Shown one piece after another: positions 56,301 to 64,000 of a DNA stretch of 64,000 nucleotides. The translations under genes and the position numbers were made by a program. How positions within the stretch are numbered: the stretch's first letter is position 1; every line of letters starts with the position of its first letter. Source of the stretch: Hysterangium stoloniferum (Eukaryota; Basidiomycota; Agaricomycetes; Hysterangiales; Hysterangiaceae); contig WHVD01000004.1 in NCBI GenBank assembly GCA_015178975.1, positions 1,488,001 to 1,552,000 on the forward strand. The letters run 5' to 3'. The notes beneath the pieces are model-generated. The model searched no databases, had not been told where the DNA came from, and was given only the letters and a program-made list of their open reading frames with translations.

Positions 56301-57539
56301 TCAAAGCTTCAAGCTATGATCCATAGGTGTGGATACACTGGAAGCATTGGTCTGGCTGAATTGGCGAATGATTCTGTCGATAAGGGCCATTTGGGACAGA
56401 TAAACAGATTTCTTGGGGCGGTCCCATTCAACAGCTATTCCCACTATGAAACGAACAGTTCTGAGGTCAGAGATATTCCAGACCCCCTTCATCTGCTCCT
56501 TAAAGCACTGATTCTCTGCAGGTGAGCTGGAAATGGAGAGGAAGTCGTCAACATGCACAGCTGCTATGATAATCCCTGTCAAGGTTTTGCGATAATAGAT
56601 GCAGGATTCACAACCGAGGCGTGTAAATCCCCAAGCCAACATTTGTTCGTTCAATGTTTTATTCCAGATACATCCACTTTGTTTCATGCCATATATACCA
56701 TGCAACAACATCCAGACCCACTCTTCCTTGCCAGGCTCTTCGAAACTAGCTGGTTGTTCCATGTCCTGTGTCTCATCTTCAGGTAGTATGCCATAAAGAA
56801 ACACTGTTTTGATGTTGATTTGTTGAGCATCCCATCCTAGAATTGTGGCAATGTGTAATAATATCCTCCAAGACTCCATGCATGCTGTTGGTGAGCTCAT
56901 TTTATTATAGTCCTTGCCATAGACCTGTTGAAACCTCTTGAATACTAGATGTACTTTCCAATGTGTTGCCTTGCCTGTTTCATCTCTTTTAATCCAAAAA
57001 ACAGGTTGACCTTTGTGTATCTTACAACCCTGTGGAACTTCAGTGTGGGGAACCAACTTGTACACTCCCATGGCCTTGAGGGAAGCAAGTTCATCAGTAT
57101 ATCCCTTTTTCCAATGGGCAGCATCAGCAGAGTTTAGAGCTTCCTCCCAGGATTTAGGTTCATCATTGCACATTAAAGGGTCAATACCTGTGATAGATTC
57201 TATGGCATTGTCTGCACTAAGTGAGTTATGTTCCTGTTGTAATGCAGACAACATGCGATCAATATCATCAATGTTGGGCAGTTCATTAGGTATGTTAGCC
57301 ATGGGTATGTGAAGTTCATTAAGGGTATGTAGGCATTGCTGTTTTTCAAGGCATAGACATGCTGCACTTTCCTGAGAAGCCTGGATGGCACGTTGAAGAC
57401 ATGAGCCTGGTTCATAGTGCCCTTCTGCTATGTGACTCGAGTGACAAATATCACCTTCAGCCTCTGGTGGGTGAATAATAACAGGGACATTGTGGTTTTG
57501 TGGGTCAGGCAATATCAGCTGTTTTAGAAGTGGCAGCAT
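56301..57539 (-). CDS. Copia reverse transcriptase, long open frame
   Basis: 412 codons without a stop. From the middle: PVFWIKRDETGKATHWKVHL, QVYGKDYNKMSSPTACMESW, QINIKTVFLYGILPEDE, LLHGIYGMKQSGCIWNKTL, and the catalytic VHVDDFLSI (YxDD block). The second Asp pocket normally reads D(V)K(T)AFLYG; here it is INIKTVFLYG, so the first metal-binding Asp is Asn. This substitution alone would probably inactivate the enzyme. Ends at STPMDHSLKL. The N-terminal third is the usual variable linker. Confidence 0.9.
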   Translation of the reverse strand: MLPLLKQLILPDPQNHNVPVIIHPPEAEGDICHSSHIAEGHYEPGSCLQRAIQASQESAACLCLEKQQCLHTLNELHIPMANIPNELPNIDDIDRMLSALQQEHNSLSADNAIESITGIDPLMCNDEPKSWEEALNSADAAHWKKGYTDELASLKAMGVYKLVPHTEVPQGCKIHKGQPVFWIKRDETGKATHWKVHLVFKRFQQVYGKDYNKMSSPTACMESWRILLHIATILGWDAQQINIKTVFLYGILPEDETQDMEQPASFEEPGKEEWVWMLLHGIYGMKQSGCIWNKTLNEQMLAWGFTRLGCESCIYYRKTLTGIIIAAVHVDDFLSISSSPAENQCFKEQMKGVWNISDLRTVRFIVGIAVEWDRPKKSVYLSQMALIDRIIRQFSQTNASSVSTPMDHSLKL

Positions 57540-58486
57540 AGAGGGTACCGTGTTATGATCATCAAGGGTGTTGGGGCGACAACATTGTTCAGTGTAGGTG
57601 AGGTGGAGATGGATGGGGGAGGTGCAGGTATGTCTGTAGGTACAGTTGTGGACTTGAAATGGGAATGACCATCATGGCTTTCTAAAAAATGAACATGATA
57701 TGAACTGTACATCTGATGAGTTTTAGGATCATAGCATCTATATGTTTTTGATTTTGCATCATAACCAACCAAAACACTTTTGATAGAACATTCAAAGATC
57801 TTCAGATTAGATTTGTTTTGGATGAGTACAAAGTCTCAGCACCCAATTTCCTTCATATAAGAATAGTCAGGAATATAGCCATACCAAAGTTCCCAGGGTG
57901 TTTTGCCACTAAGAGAGTCTGTCATTGTTTTGGCATGAAGATGAGCTGCTGTTAAGTAGAACTCATCCCATAGATATACTGGTAAATTAGCATATATATG
58001 CATAGATCGGGCTTTCCCCATGAGGGTTCTGTGCATCTGTTCAACTTGTCCAATGTGGGCAGATGTGTAAGGTGCTGTGAACTGTTGTTCAGTTCCCCTG
58101 GATGCTAACCAGTTGGACATTTCATGGCTTTTCAGTTCTCCATTATCAGTATGGTAGATTCCAACCTTTAACCCTGTCTCAACTTCCTGTGCTAGTTCCC
58201 ATGCTTTAAGTTGAGGTAAGGCATCGCTTTTGACTTTCAGTAAAATGGTCCAAACAAAACTTGTATAGTCGTCCATTATATTCATAACATAATTATGCCC
58301 AGTTCATGATGTCACAGCATGTGGTCCTGATAAATCTATCCAGACCTTCTTTAGCCTCCTTGTCACCTTATACCCCACTCCTTCCTCACGCATTTTCGGA
58401 ACAGGAGATTTTGTCTGTTTTTCGAGAATGCATGAATCACATCCCCAATGCCAATGGCCCAGATAGAAGAGCCCCCCAATCCTTTA
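57524..58486 (-). pseudogene. Copia integrase
   Basis: In minus order: zinc-region remnant near 58430-58300 (KQTKSPVPKMREEGVGYKV, then VWIDLSGPHAV with the first catalytic Asp), frame 58285-57836 with YTSFVWTILLKVKSDAL, YHTDNGELKSHEMSNWLASR and QFTAPYTSAHIGQVEQMHRT (second Asp in HTDNGE, Glu in QVEQMH), then 57772-57524 with VGYDAKSKTYRCYDPKTHQM and FLESHDGH. Between PR and the zinc region sequence is missing next to the solo LTR. Confidence 0.85.
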
Positions 58487-59218
58487 TGTAATGTATTATT
58501 GCTATTTAGCGTACTTGTAAATTCTTTTTACTTGAGTTAAGTAGCGTAGCTTGAGAAAGGAGATTCAAATTCAAATTAATCTGTATATGGGAGTTTTGTC
58601 AATTAAATCAGTATCCACTTTTATTCAACTATGTGCCCATGTCCCTTTTCCAAGGAGAAAGCTCAACTCAAGGAAACAAGATGGTCAACAGATTGGCAAG
58701 GAGAGTACTCAACTTAAGCACAATGTGTGGACCTAGTAGGCAAGTGTAGCTAAATGAGCAAGTGATGTGATATTGAATTGTTCTAAATACATGATTTGAG
58801 CCTGTATTTATACTAGTCCAGGATCCTGATTACTAAGTAATGTGACTAGGAGAATGAGTTAGTATTTCCCATACTTGACTCATAAGTGTATTTCAGAGTC
58901 ATTCAACCAGCTATGACTATGTATCTGAGTCATAGCTCTGGTCATAACTTATTGCATAGTTATATTGATATGACTCACCAATAAGTCATCTCCCTCAATA
59001 TGTAGCCAAGGAGATGGGGTAGATTGCATACTATAAGGGCTAGAGATACCTTATTAGTATGTAATCTATGACTCTGCTGGTTTCCATGGCAAATCTTATG
59101 TTATCAGAACAATGACATCTTAAACTCTTGAGCCAACGTTAAAGGATCCAGTCCTCTACTATTTGACTAATGTCCCTTAAAGGTTAAACAAAGAAACAAA
59201 GTGATAAAATATATGACA
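58487..59218 (-). mobile_element. Solo LTR, family epsilon relative, inside Copia
   Basis: On the minus strand starts TGTCATATATTTTATCAC and ends AATACATTACA, similar to LTR epsilon at both ends. 732 bp. Flanks are CTTTA (58482-58486) and CTTTT (59219-59223), a near-match target duplication with one change. It splits the protease reading frame: SVK before it and GLGGSSIWAIGIGD after it. Confidence 0.75.
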
Positions 59219-60506
59219 CTTTTACAGAATGTGGGGTGATGGATTTCAGAGTAAGAAAATCAGTCCGATCTGGTGATAGGTGTGTAGTGGCACCAGTGTC
59301 TAACCAGAAGGGACAGGATTCAGTGGAAATTGGGGTACATTTGGTTTGAGACAGTGGTTGAACAGTGGTGGTACTCAAAATTGTAGAGGGTGTTTGGTTG
59401 TATGCAGTCCAGTCCACTGCAGTCGTCAACTCCTCTTCAAGGGTGAGCCAGCCTTCACACTCAATCCTCTCGAGTTCAATGGAGTGTGACAGTGTGGTAC
59501 TGGAAGTAGGGGTGACAAGCCCCACAAAGTCAATGGATGCTGGGTCCGGAGCAGTTAATTTGGAGGGATCCATCTGAGTAATGTATATACGACCATCAGC
59601 CCCTTGTACTCGAACAGGTATTTTCACCTTTGGGGGTGGTGCTGGAGTCGTGGAAGAAGAGGTTTTCGGCTGCTTACCACCCTTATCCTGCTGCCTAGCT
59701 AGCTTCGATTCTTCAATAGTTTTGCCAGCCATTCCACCACCCGGTGCTATGCAATAGTCGGCTGTATGGTGGTGCTTCTTACAGTTTGAGCAAATAATAG
59801 GATTGTTGGGCTTGGACACAGCTGCGAGAGCCACAGAGTTGTTGGAAGGGGAGTTCTTGTTCATATTGGAACTCATGAGTGCTTGTTCGCTGTCTAAGTA
59901 GGAGTGTAGTTGGGTAGATGTAAATGGTTGTGATTTAGTGGATTGAGTGATGTCATGCATAATGATGGAGCAAATATGTGTGAAGTCATTGCCCAAAGCA
60001 CCGAGAAGGGCAATACATTTAAAGAGATCATGTGAAATATCCCCCAGTGGTCAATCATAGTACAAATGGTTTCCGCTGTTGTGGGTAAGGGGGCACTGCA
60101 TGAAATTGGGCTAATAGAGCATTTTGTAGTAATTGGATTTGTCGGATAGGTCCTTCACTCTTTTGCCGGAGCTGTAGAGCATCCCAGCAAGCCTTAGCTC
60201 CTTGATCCAAGTCAATATATTCCCATTTGGATGGTTTGAGAGTGGAGGCAATGAGGGTGGCTGCTAGAGAATTGTTACTGGTCCAATTGGTTTGAGCACG
60301 AGGGTGGTCGATACCAGGTTGAGGAATTGTTCCTTTGGCATAGTCCTGGAAACCAGTGAGAGTGAGAAATAATGTGGCGGCATGAGTCACTGTTGATAAT
60401 TTGATTGGAGTTTGTCTAACTTTGGCCCAGAATAAATAACGTTGGTATGGACTGCTGTGATAGAGGGGGCAATATCATCTGTAGATGCTGTTGTTGAAGA
60501 AGCCAT
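59219..60506 (-). pseudogene. Copia Gag and protease
   Basis: Starts at ATG 60504-60506 (MASSTTASTDDIAPSITAVH). A frameshift near 60405 leads to KLSTVTHAATLFLTLTGFQD and WEYIDLDQGAKACWDALQLR (60390-60055), then another to 59996-59219. That last frame holds a CCHC knuckle CSNCKKHHHTADYC, basic tail, and the protease site FWLDTGATTHLSPD with the catalytic DTGA. Needs two or more corrections. Confidence 0.85.
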
Positions 60507-60578
60507 GTAGAATATGAATGGAAATGGAGTTACAGTCCAATTTGTCACAAAGGTATAGTTAGCTTATACAGACGAGTT

Positions 60579-60591
60579 AGGGCCCATAACC
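60579..60591 (-). other. Copia primer-binding site candidate
   Basis: Directly inside the 5' LTR on the minus strand: GGTTATGGGCCC. Position and sequence fit a tRNA-primed start of minus-strand DNA; the exact tRNA was not determined. Confidence 0.6.
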
Positions 60592-60954
60592 TGTTGAAAT
60601 GTAACTCTAAAAGTATAACTCAGTCTCGATATTGGTATAACAGACTATATTTAATGTACCTAAAAGTATAACTAGTACATTGTAAGTATGTGTTAACATT
60701 GCTATAATTTGACCAACTCACCTCAGTCTCAATATTAGTATAACGGACTAAGGTGTAGTATCAGAAGCTGTGAGTATATATGTCATTCTTGAACAATAGA
60801 CTGTGAGAACAAAAGGTGAGACAATATGGCATAAAATCTCGATCATGGCGGAAGAATGGGCAACCATCGTGTGCCCGTCGAGTCCACTCCTTTGTATGTT
60901 CTAAAAATAGATTTAATCTTGATTGGTCATTGTTTTTGATGTATATCCTCAACA
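60592..60954 (-). repeat. Copia 5' LTR
   Basis: 363 bp, partner of 53822-54184, with only a small number of differences (for example TATTGGTATAACAGAC against TATTGGTATAACGGAC). Confidence 0.9.
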
Positions 60955-60974
60955 AGCCATCCCATGACACAAGC

Positions 60975-61200
60975 TTGGACCTGATGGCAAACTTACCCCA
61001 CAAGAAAGGCAGCATTGTATGGACAACAGCCTTTGTCTCTTGTGCAGAAATCCCAGTCATCAAGTTCCAGAATGTCCATTGGCAAAAGCAAACTCTGCAA
61101 AAGGTGTATAGCCAAGACTCTCTCCATGGAATCCCCATTGAAGGACAAACTGGCTTCTGATCCAAAAAAAGAGTTAGCAACCCCACAGACTCTGCACAGG
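60975..61200 (+). pseudogene. G3 Gag end with zinc-knuckle remnant
   Basis: Continues the gag frame after the nested insertion. Reads CMDNSLCLLCRNPSHQVPEC, a CCHC-like knuckle with Ser in place of the conserved Gly, then PLAKANSAKGV and a stop. Both knuckle Cys residues in CLLC are kept, unlike G2. Confidence 0.7.
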
Positions 61201-61351
61201 TTGGGGGTTGCATTACCTCTCCACACATTCATGAGTTTACTTATCTTAATGCATCCACTCATTTGAACTCTGACTTGTTTTTTATTAAACTTATGTATAA
61301 TATGATTCTGAAATTCAATTTTTCAGCACTCATAGATTCCAGCTTGACTCA

Positions 61352-61573
61352 TTGTTTTTTAGATACAAAATTCACACAGAAAATGTGTTGTCAACTTACC
61401 TGATAAATCCAGTTGGACCCCAACTTTTTGATGGCACAAGCAATTCAGTTATCACCCAAGATTGCAACCTATCTATCCGGTTCCTGTGTGGAACATCTCA
61501 GTTGGTCACTTTCTATGTGACCCAGTTAGACTCAAGTTGCTCAGTTGTCATAGGACATAACTGGCTTACCTGA
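61352..61573 (+). pseudogene. G3 protease-region remnant
   Basis: Frame reads NCLSTYLINP-type sequence, DCNLSIRFLCGTSQLVTFYV and LDSSCSVVIGHNWLT, then TGA. The end matches G2 at 43720-43760. The catalytic D-S/T-G motif lies in an upstream frame (FLDTKF-like) with stops. Confidence 0.65.
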
Positions 61574-61905
61574 TACAATCTGTTGATTGCCTGGGCATCA
61601 AGCAGTATAACTTTCCAGACACCCACAGTGTCCAAGATATCTGTATCTGACATGGCCTCCATGGCCTTTCTGGCACCCCCAGCCTACCAGTGCCCCTGTG
61701 ATCCCTATGGCACCCATGGCTTCCCAAGAACCCACAGCACCTCTGTCCATTTCTCTTATTAATGCTGCAGCATTTATCAGAGCTACCAAAATGGATGGAT
61801 CCCAGGTGTTCACTAAATGTTGATGAAGCAACTGGTCATCTTTCAACCCTGGCATCTGAGCAAATCACAGACCTAGAAGGTGTCCCCAAGAAATAACATG
61901 ATTTT

Positions 61906-62660
61906 GTGGATGTTTTTAGTAAGTGTAAAGCTGACTGGCTTCTGCCCCACAGAGAGTATCACTTAAAAATTGACCTCAAAGAAGGTGCCCAGCCACCCCT
62001 TGGACATATCTACCTGCTGTCCTCCATGGAACTTTCTGCAAACCAGGATTTCCTGGATGAGCATTTGTCCATAGGTTTTATCCAACCCTTGAAGTCTCCT
62101 TTTGGAGCATCCATTTTGGTTGTTAAGAAGAAGGATAAATCCCTCTGACTATGTGTTGATTTCAGAGGACTCAATGCTATTACATGGAAGGATAAGTATC
62201 TGCTCCCACTTATATCTGACCTGCTTGACACTCCATGGAATGCCCAGATTTGTAACAAGATAGACCTTAAACATGCCTACCACTTGGTCTGGATAGCTGT
62301 GGGAGACGAGTGGAAAACCACTTTCAGAACCTGTTATGGGGCTTTTGAGTGGTTGGTGATGCCCTTCAGGCTCACCAATGCTCCATCTGTTTTTCAAAAA
62401 TTTATTAATGATATTTTTTCTGACATGCTTGGTGTATGCCTCATTGTTTATCTGGATGACATTCTTATCTACTCTGAGGACCCCATGGCACATGACAAAC
62501 AAGTCCACAAAGTTCTCTGAAGACTCAGAAAACATGATCTATTCACAAATAGTAAAAAATGTATTTTTGACACAGACTCTGTGGAATATCTAGGTTTCAT
62601 AGTGGGACCTGACAGATTGCGTATGGATAAAGCCAAAGTACAAGTCATCAAAAAAAGTCA
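61906..62660 (+). pseudogene. G3 reverse transcriptase
   Basis: Reads DVFSKCKADWLLPHREYHLK, SPFGASILVVKKKDKSL, stop at 62146-62148 (TGA where Arg is expected in G2), LCVDFRGLNAITWKDKY, KIDLKHAYHLVWIAVGDEWK, FRLTNAPSVFQKFINDIF and IVYLDDILIYSEDP (62440-62480). A second stop at 62518-62520. Later words FIVGPDRLRMDKAKVQVIK precede a deletion relative to G2. Confidence 0.85.
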
Positions 62661-62783
62661 AAGATGTACAATCTTTCCTCAGCTTTTTTTTACTGATGGT
62701 TTATCTGCAGATATTCCGAGATCACTGTCCCCCTTACTCATCTTACATACAAGGGTGCTCCATGGAATTTTGATGATACATAA

Positions 62784-63230
62784 GTGTCAAAAAGTTTTCA
62801 ACCTTTTAAAAGATCTTCTTCTTCAGCTCCAATCCTTTCACATTGGAAACTGGACATTCCACTCATTGTTGAGATGGACACCTCAGACTATGCACTTGGA
62901 GCCATTCTGTCTATCCAGGACTCTGATGGAGAAGTCCACCCCATGGCTTTTCAATCCCAGACTTTCACTGGACTGGAGCTCAATTATGACGTCCATGACA
63001 AGGAACTCCTAGCAGTTTTTGCAGCTTTCAAATCATGGTGACTCTATTTGGAGGGTTTGGGAATTCTGATTGACATTGTAATGGATCACAAGAACCTGGA
63101 ATATTTTTCAACCACAAACATTTTGACCTGTCAGCAAGCCCATTGATCTGAATACCTATCAGCCTTTAATATGATTATCCATTTTCAATCCAGCCGCCTC
63201 AGTGGCAAACCTGATGCTTTGACTAGATGA
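62784..63230 (+). pseudogene. G3 RNase H
   Basis: Reads SSSAPILSHWKLDIPLIVEM, DTSDYALGAILSIQDSDGEV, VHDKELLAVFAAFKSW and stop. Downstream MDHKNLEYF and LTR(stop)WDV (63228-63230). Similar to G2 at 45569-46015. Confidence 0.8.
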
Positions 63231-63283
63231 TGGGATGTCTATTCTAAAGAGGGGAGCAACAACTATGCCATGGTAAACCCACA

Positions 63284-64000
63284 TTGAGAACTAAATCAAG
63301 ATATTCTATCGGCAATCCACTAGATCCAATAACCAAAGCACACCTTGACAATCCCATGGACCCCGGTCAACCATGGTGGTCTCTTGACCAGCATGGTTTC
63401 ATTAAACTTGACAATTGTATATATGTACTGGACTCTGACAGCCTCCACCTCAGCATTCTCCAATACAAACATGACTATCCACTCTTAGGACATTTTGGGT
63501 TCAACAAAAATCTATCATTGATAAGAAGAGAATACACTTGGACCAGACTCCAATATTTCATTAAGCACTATTGTAAATCTTGTATTACTTGTTCACACTC
63601 CAAATCACAGTGTTGCAAGCCATATGGCCTTCTGAAACACCACTCAGTGCTGGAACACCCATAGAATTCCATCTCTATGGATTTCATTGAACACCTACCA
63701 GACTCTGAAGGTTTTTCTGCCATTCTAGTTGTTGTTGACAGATTCTCAAAACAAGATATTTTCATCCCTACACATGACACCATCACATCCATGCAGTTAG
63801 TGGAACTGTTTATTGTCAATGTATTTTCCAAGCATGTAATTCCATCCCATGTGACTTCCGATTGAGGATCAGAGTTTGTATCTCACTTCTTTAGATCCCT
63901 CAGGAAATCCTTGGACATGAAGTTACACTTCACATCTGGACATCACCCAGAAGGTGACAGACAAACCGAGCATGTCAATCAGACAGTGGAACAATATCTC
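63284..64000 (+). pseudogene. G3 integrase, running off the window
   Basis: Zinc region HDYPLLGHFGFNKNLSLI...HYCKSCITC has the H, H, C, C spacing of Gypsy integrases. Core: SMDFIEHLPDSEGFSAILVV, DRFSKQDIFIPTHDTI, NVFSKHVIPSHVTSD, then TGA (63863-63865) for Arg, GSEFVSHFFRSL and EGDRQTEHVNQTVEQYL with the catalytic Glu context QTE. The stop and the frame break at 63664 inactivate it. Confidence 0.85.

Larger units (their letters stand above)
53822..60954 (-). mobile_element. Complete Copia retrotransposon (7.1 kb), coding on minus strand
   Basis: Two 363-bp LTRs (53822-54184 and 60592-60954), plus-strand ends TGTTGAAATG and ATCCTCAACA, target duplication AGCCA at 53817-53821 and 60955-60959. 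Domain order on minus strand is Gag, protease, integrase, reverse transcriptase, RNase H, the Copia order. Frameshifts in Gag and two solo LTR insertions (54435-55821, 58487-59218) make it inactive. LTRs differ at a few sites only, so it is younger than its host. Confidence 0.95.
53511..60969 (+). mobile_element. Solo LTR, family delta, split by Copia
   Basis: LTR parts 53511-53821 (TGTAAGGGGACATG...) and 60960-60969 (...CCATGACA), 321 bp in total once the Copia and its target duplication are removed. Flanked by CAAGC at 53506-53510 and 60970-60974. A TATA-like GGGTATATAGAGG lies at about 53733. Inserted within the G3 gag. Confidence 0.85.
51639..64000 (+). mobile_element. Gypsy retroelement G3, interrupted and cut by window edge
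   Basis: LTR, gag (52502-53510), then a nested insertion (53511-60969), then gag end, protease, reverse transcriptase, RNase H, integrase to the window edge. Removing the nested insertion rejoins the gag sequence without a gap. Stops are frequent, so the element is dead. Confidence 0.85.

Noticed and set aside
1-64000. CRISPR array, rRNA genes, bacterial operons or telomere repeats
   Set aside because: No regularly spaced short repeats with unique spacers, no rRNA-like blocks, no Shine-Dalgarno-led gene strings and no telomeric arrays were seen.

Overview
The window looks like a transposon-dense, gene-poor stretch of a filamentous fungus, most likely a basidiomycete of the Agaricomycetes. 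This is an inference from the only intact gene, a cytochrome P450 with ten GT-AG introns of 40-62 bp, and from the types of retroelement present (chromodomain Gypsy, Copia). I saw nothing bacterial, no rRNA and no CRISPR array.

Layout. 1-4564: scrambled Tc1/mariner DNA transposon halves, a TA-target DNA element called M1 here, and a solo LTR. 4565-14730 (copy A) and 17950-28745 (copy B): two direct, diverged copies of a roughly 10-kb block. A third, rearranged version (C) lies at about 30600-35260. The blocks contain decayed coding modules of unknown function. The main module, family U (about 1.5 kb, starting Met-Asp-Ile/Leu-Lys-Pro), sits head-to-head with a second module, family R, in all three blocks, with about 50-75 bp between them. 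Between copies the U reading frame changes mostly at third codon positions, so it was once translated, although every copy now has frameshifts or stops. 37143-39243: intact P450 gene with TATA-like box and polyadenylation signal. 39990-64000: a pile of LTR retroelements: Gypsy G1 (minus strand), Gypsy G2 (plus) and Gypsy G3 (plus, running off the window).

Nesting can be dated by target-site duplications (TSDs). G3 is interrupted by a solo LTR (TSD CAAGC), which is interrupted by a complete 7.1-kb Copia (TSD AGCCA), which carries two further solo LTRs (one with TSD GGGGG). G2 carries an M1 element and a solo LTR (TSD GATGG). Most old elements are CpG-poor and have CGA-to-TGA type stops, while some LTR copies keep CpG, suggesting methylation-linked C-to-T decay over time.

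All calls are by eye from sequence and remembered family motifs; no search was run. Frames, boundaries and identities in blocks A, B and C are the least certain part.
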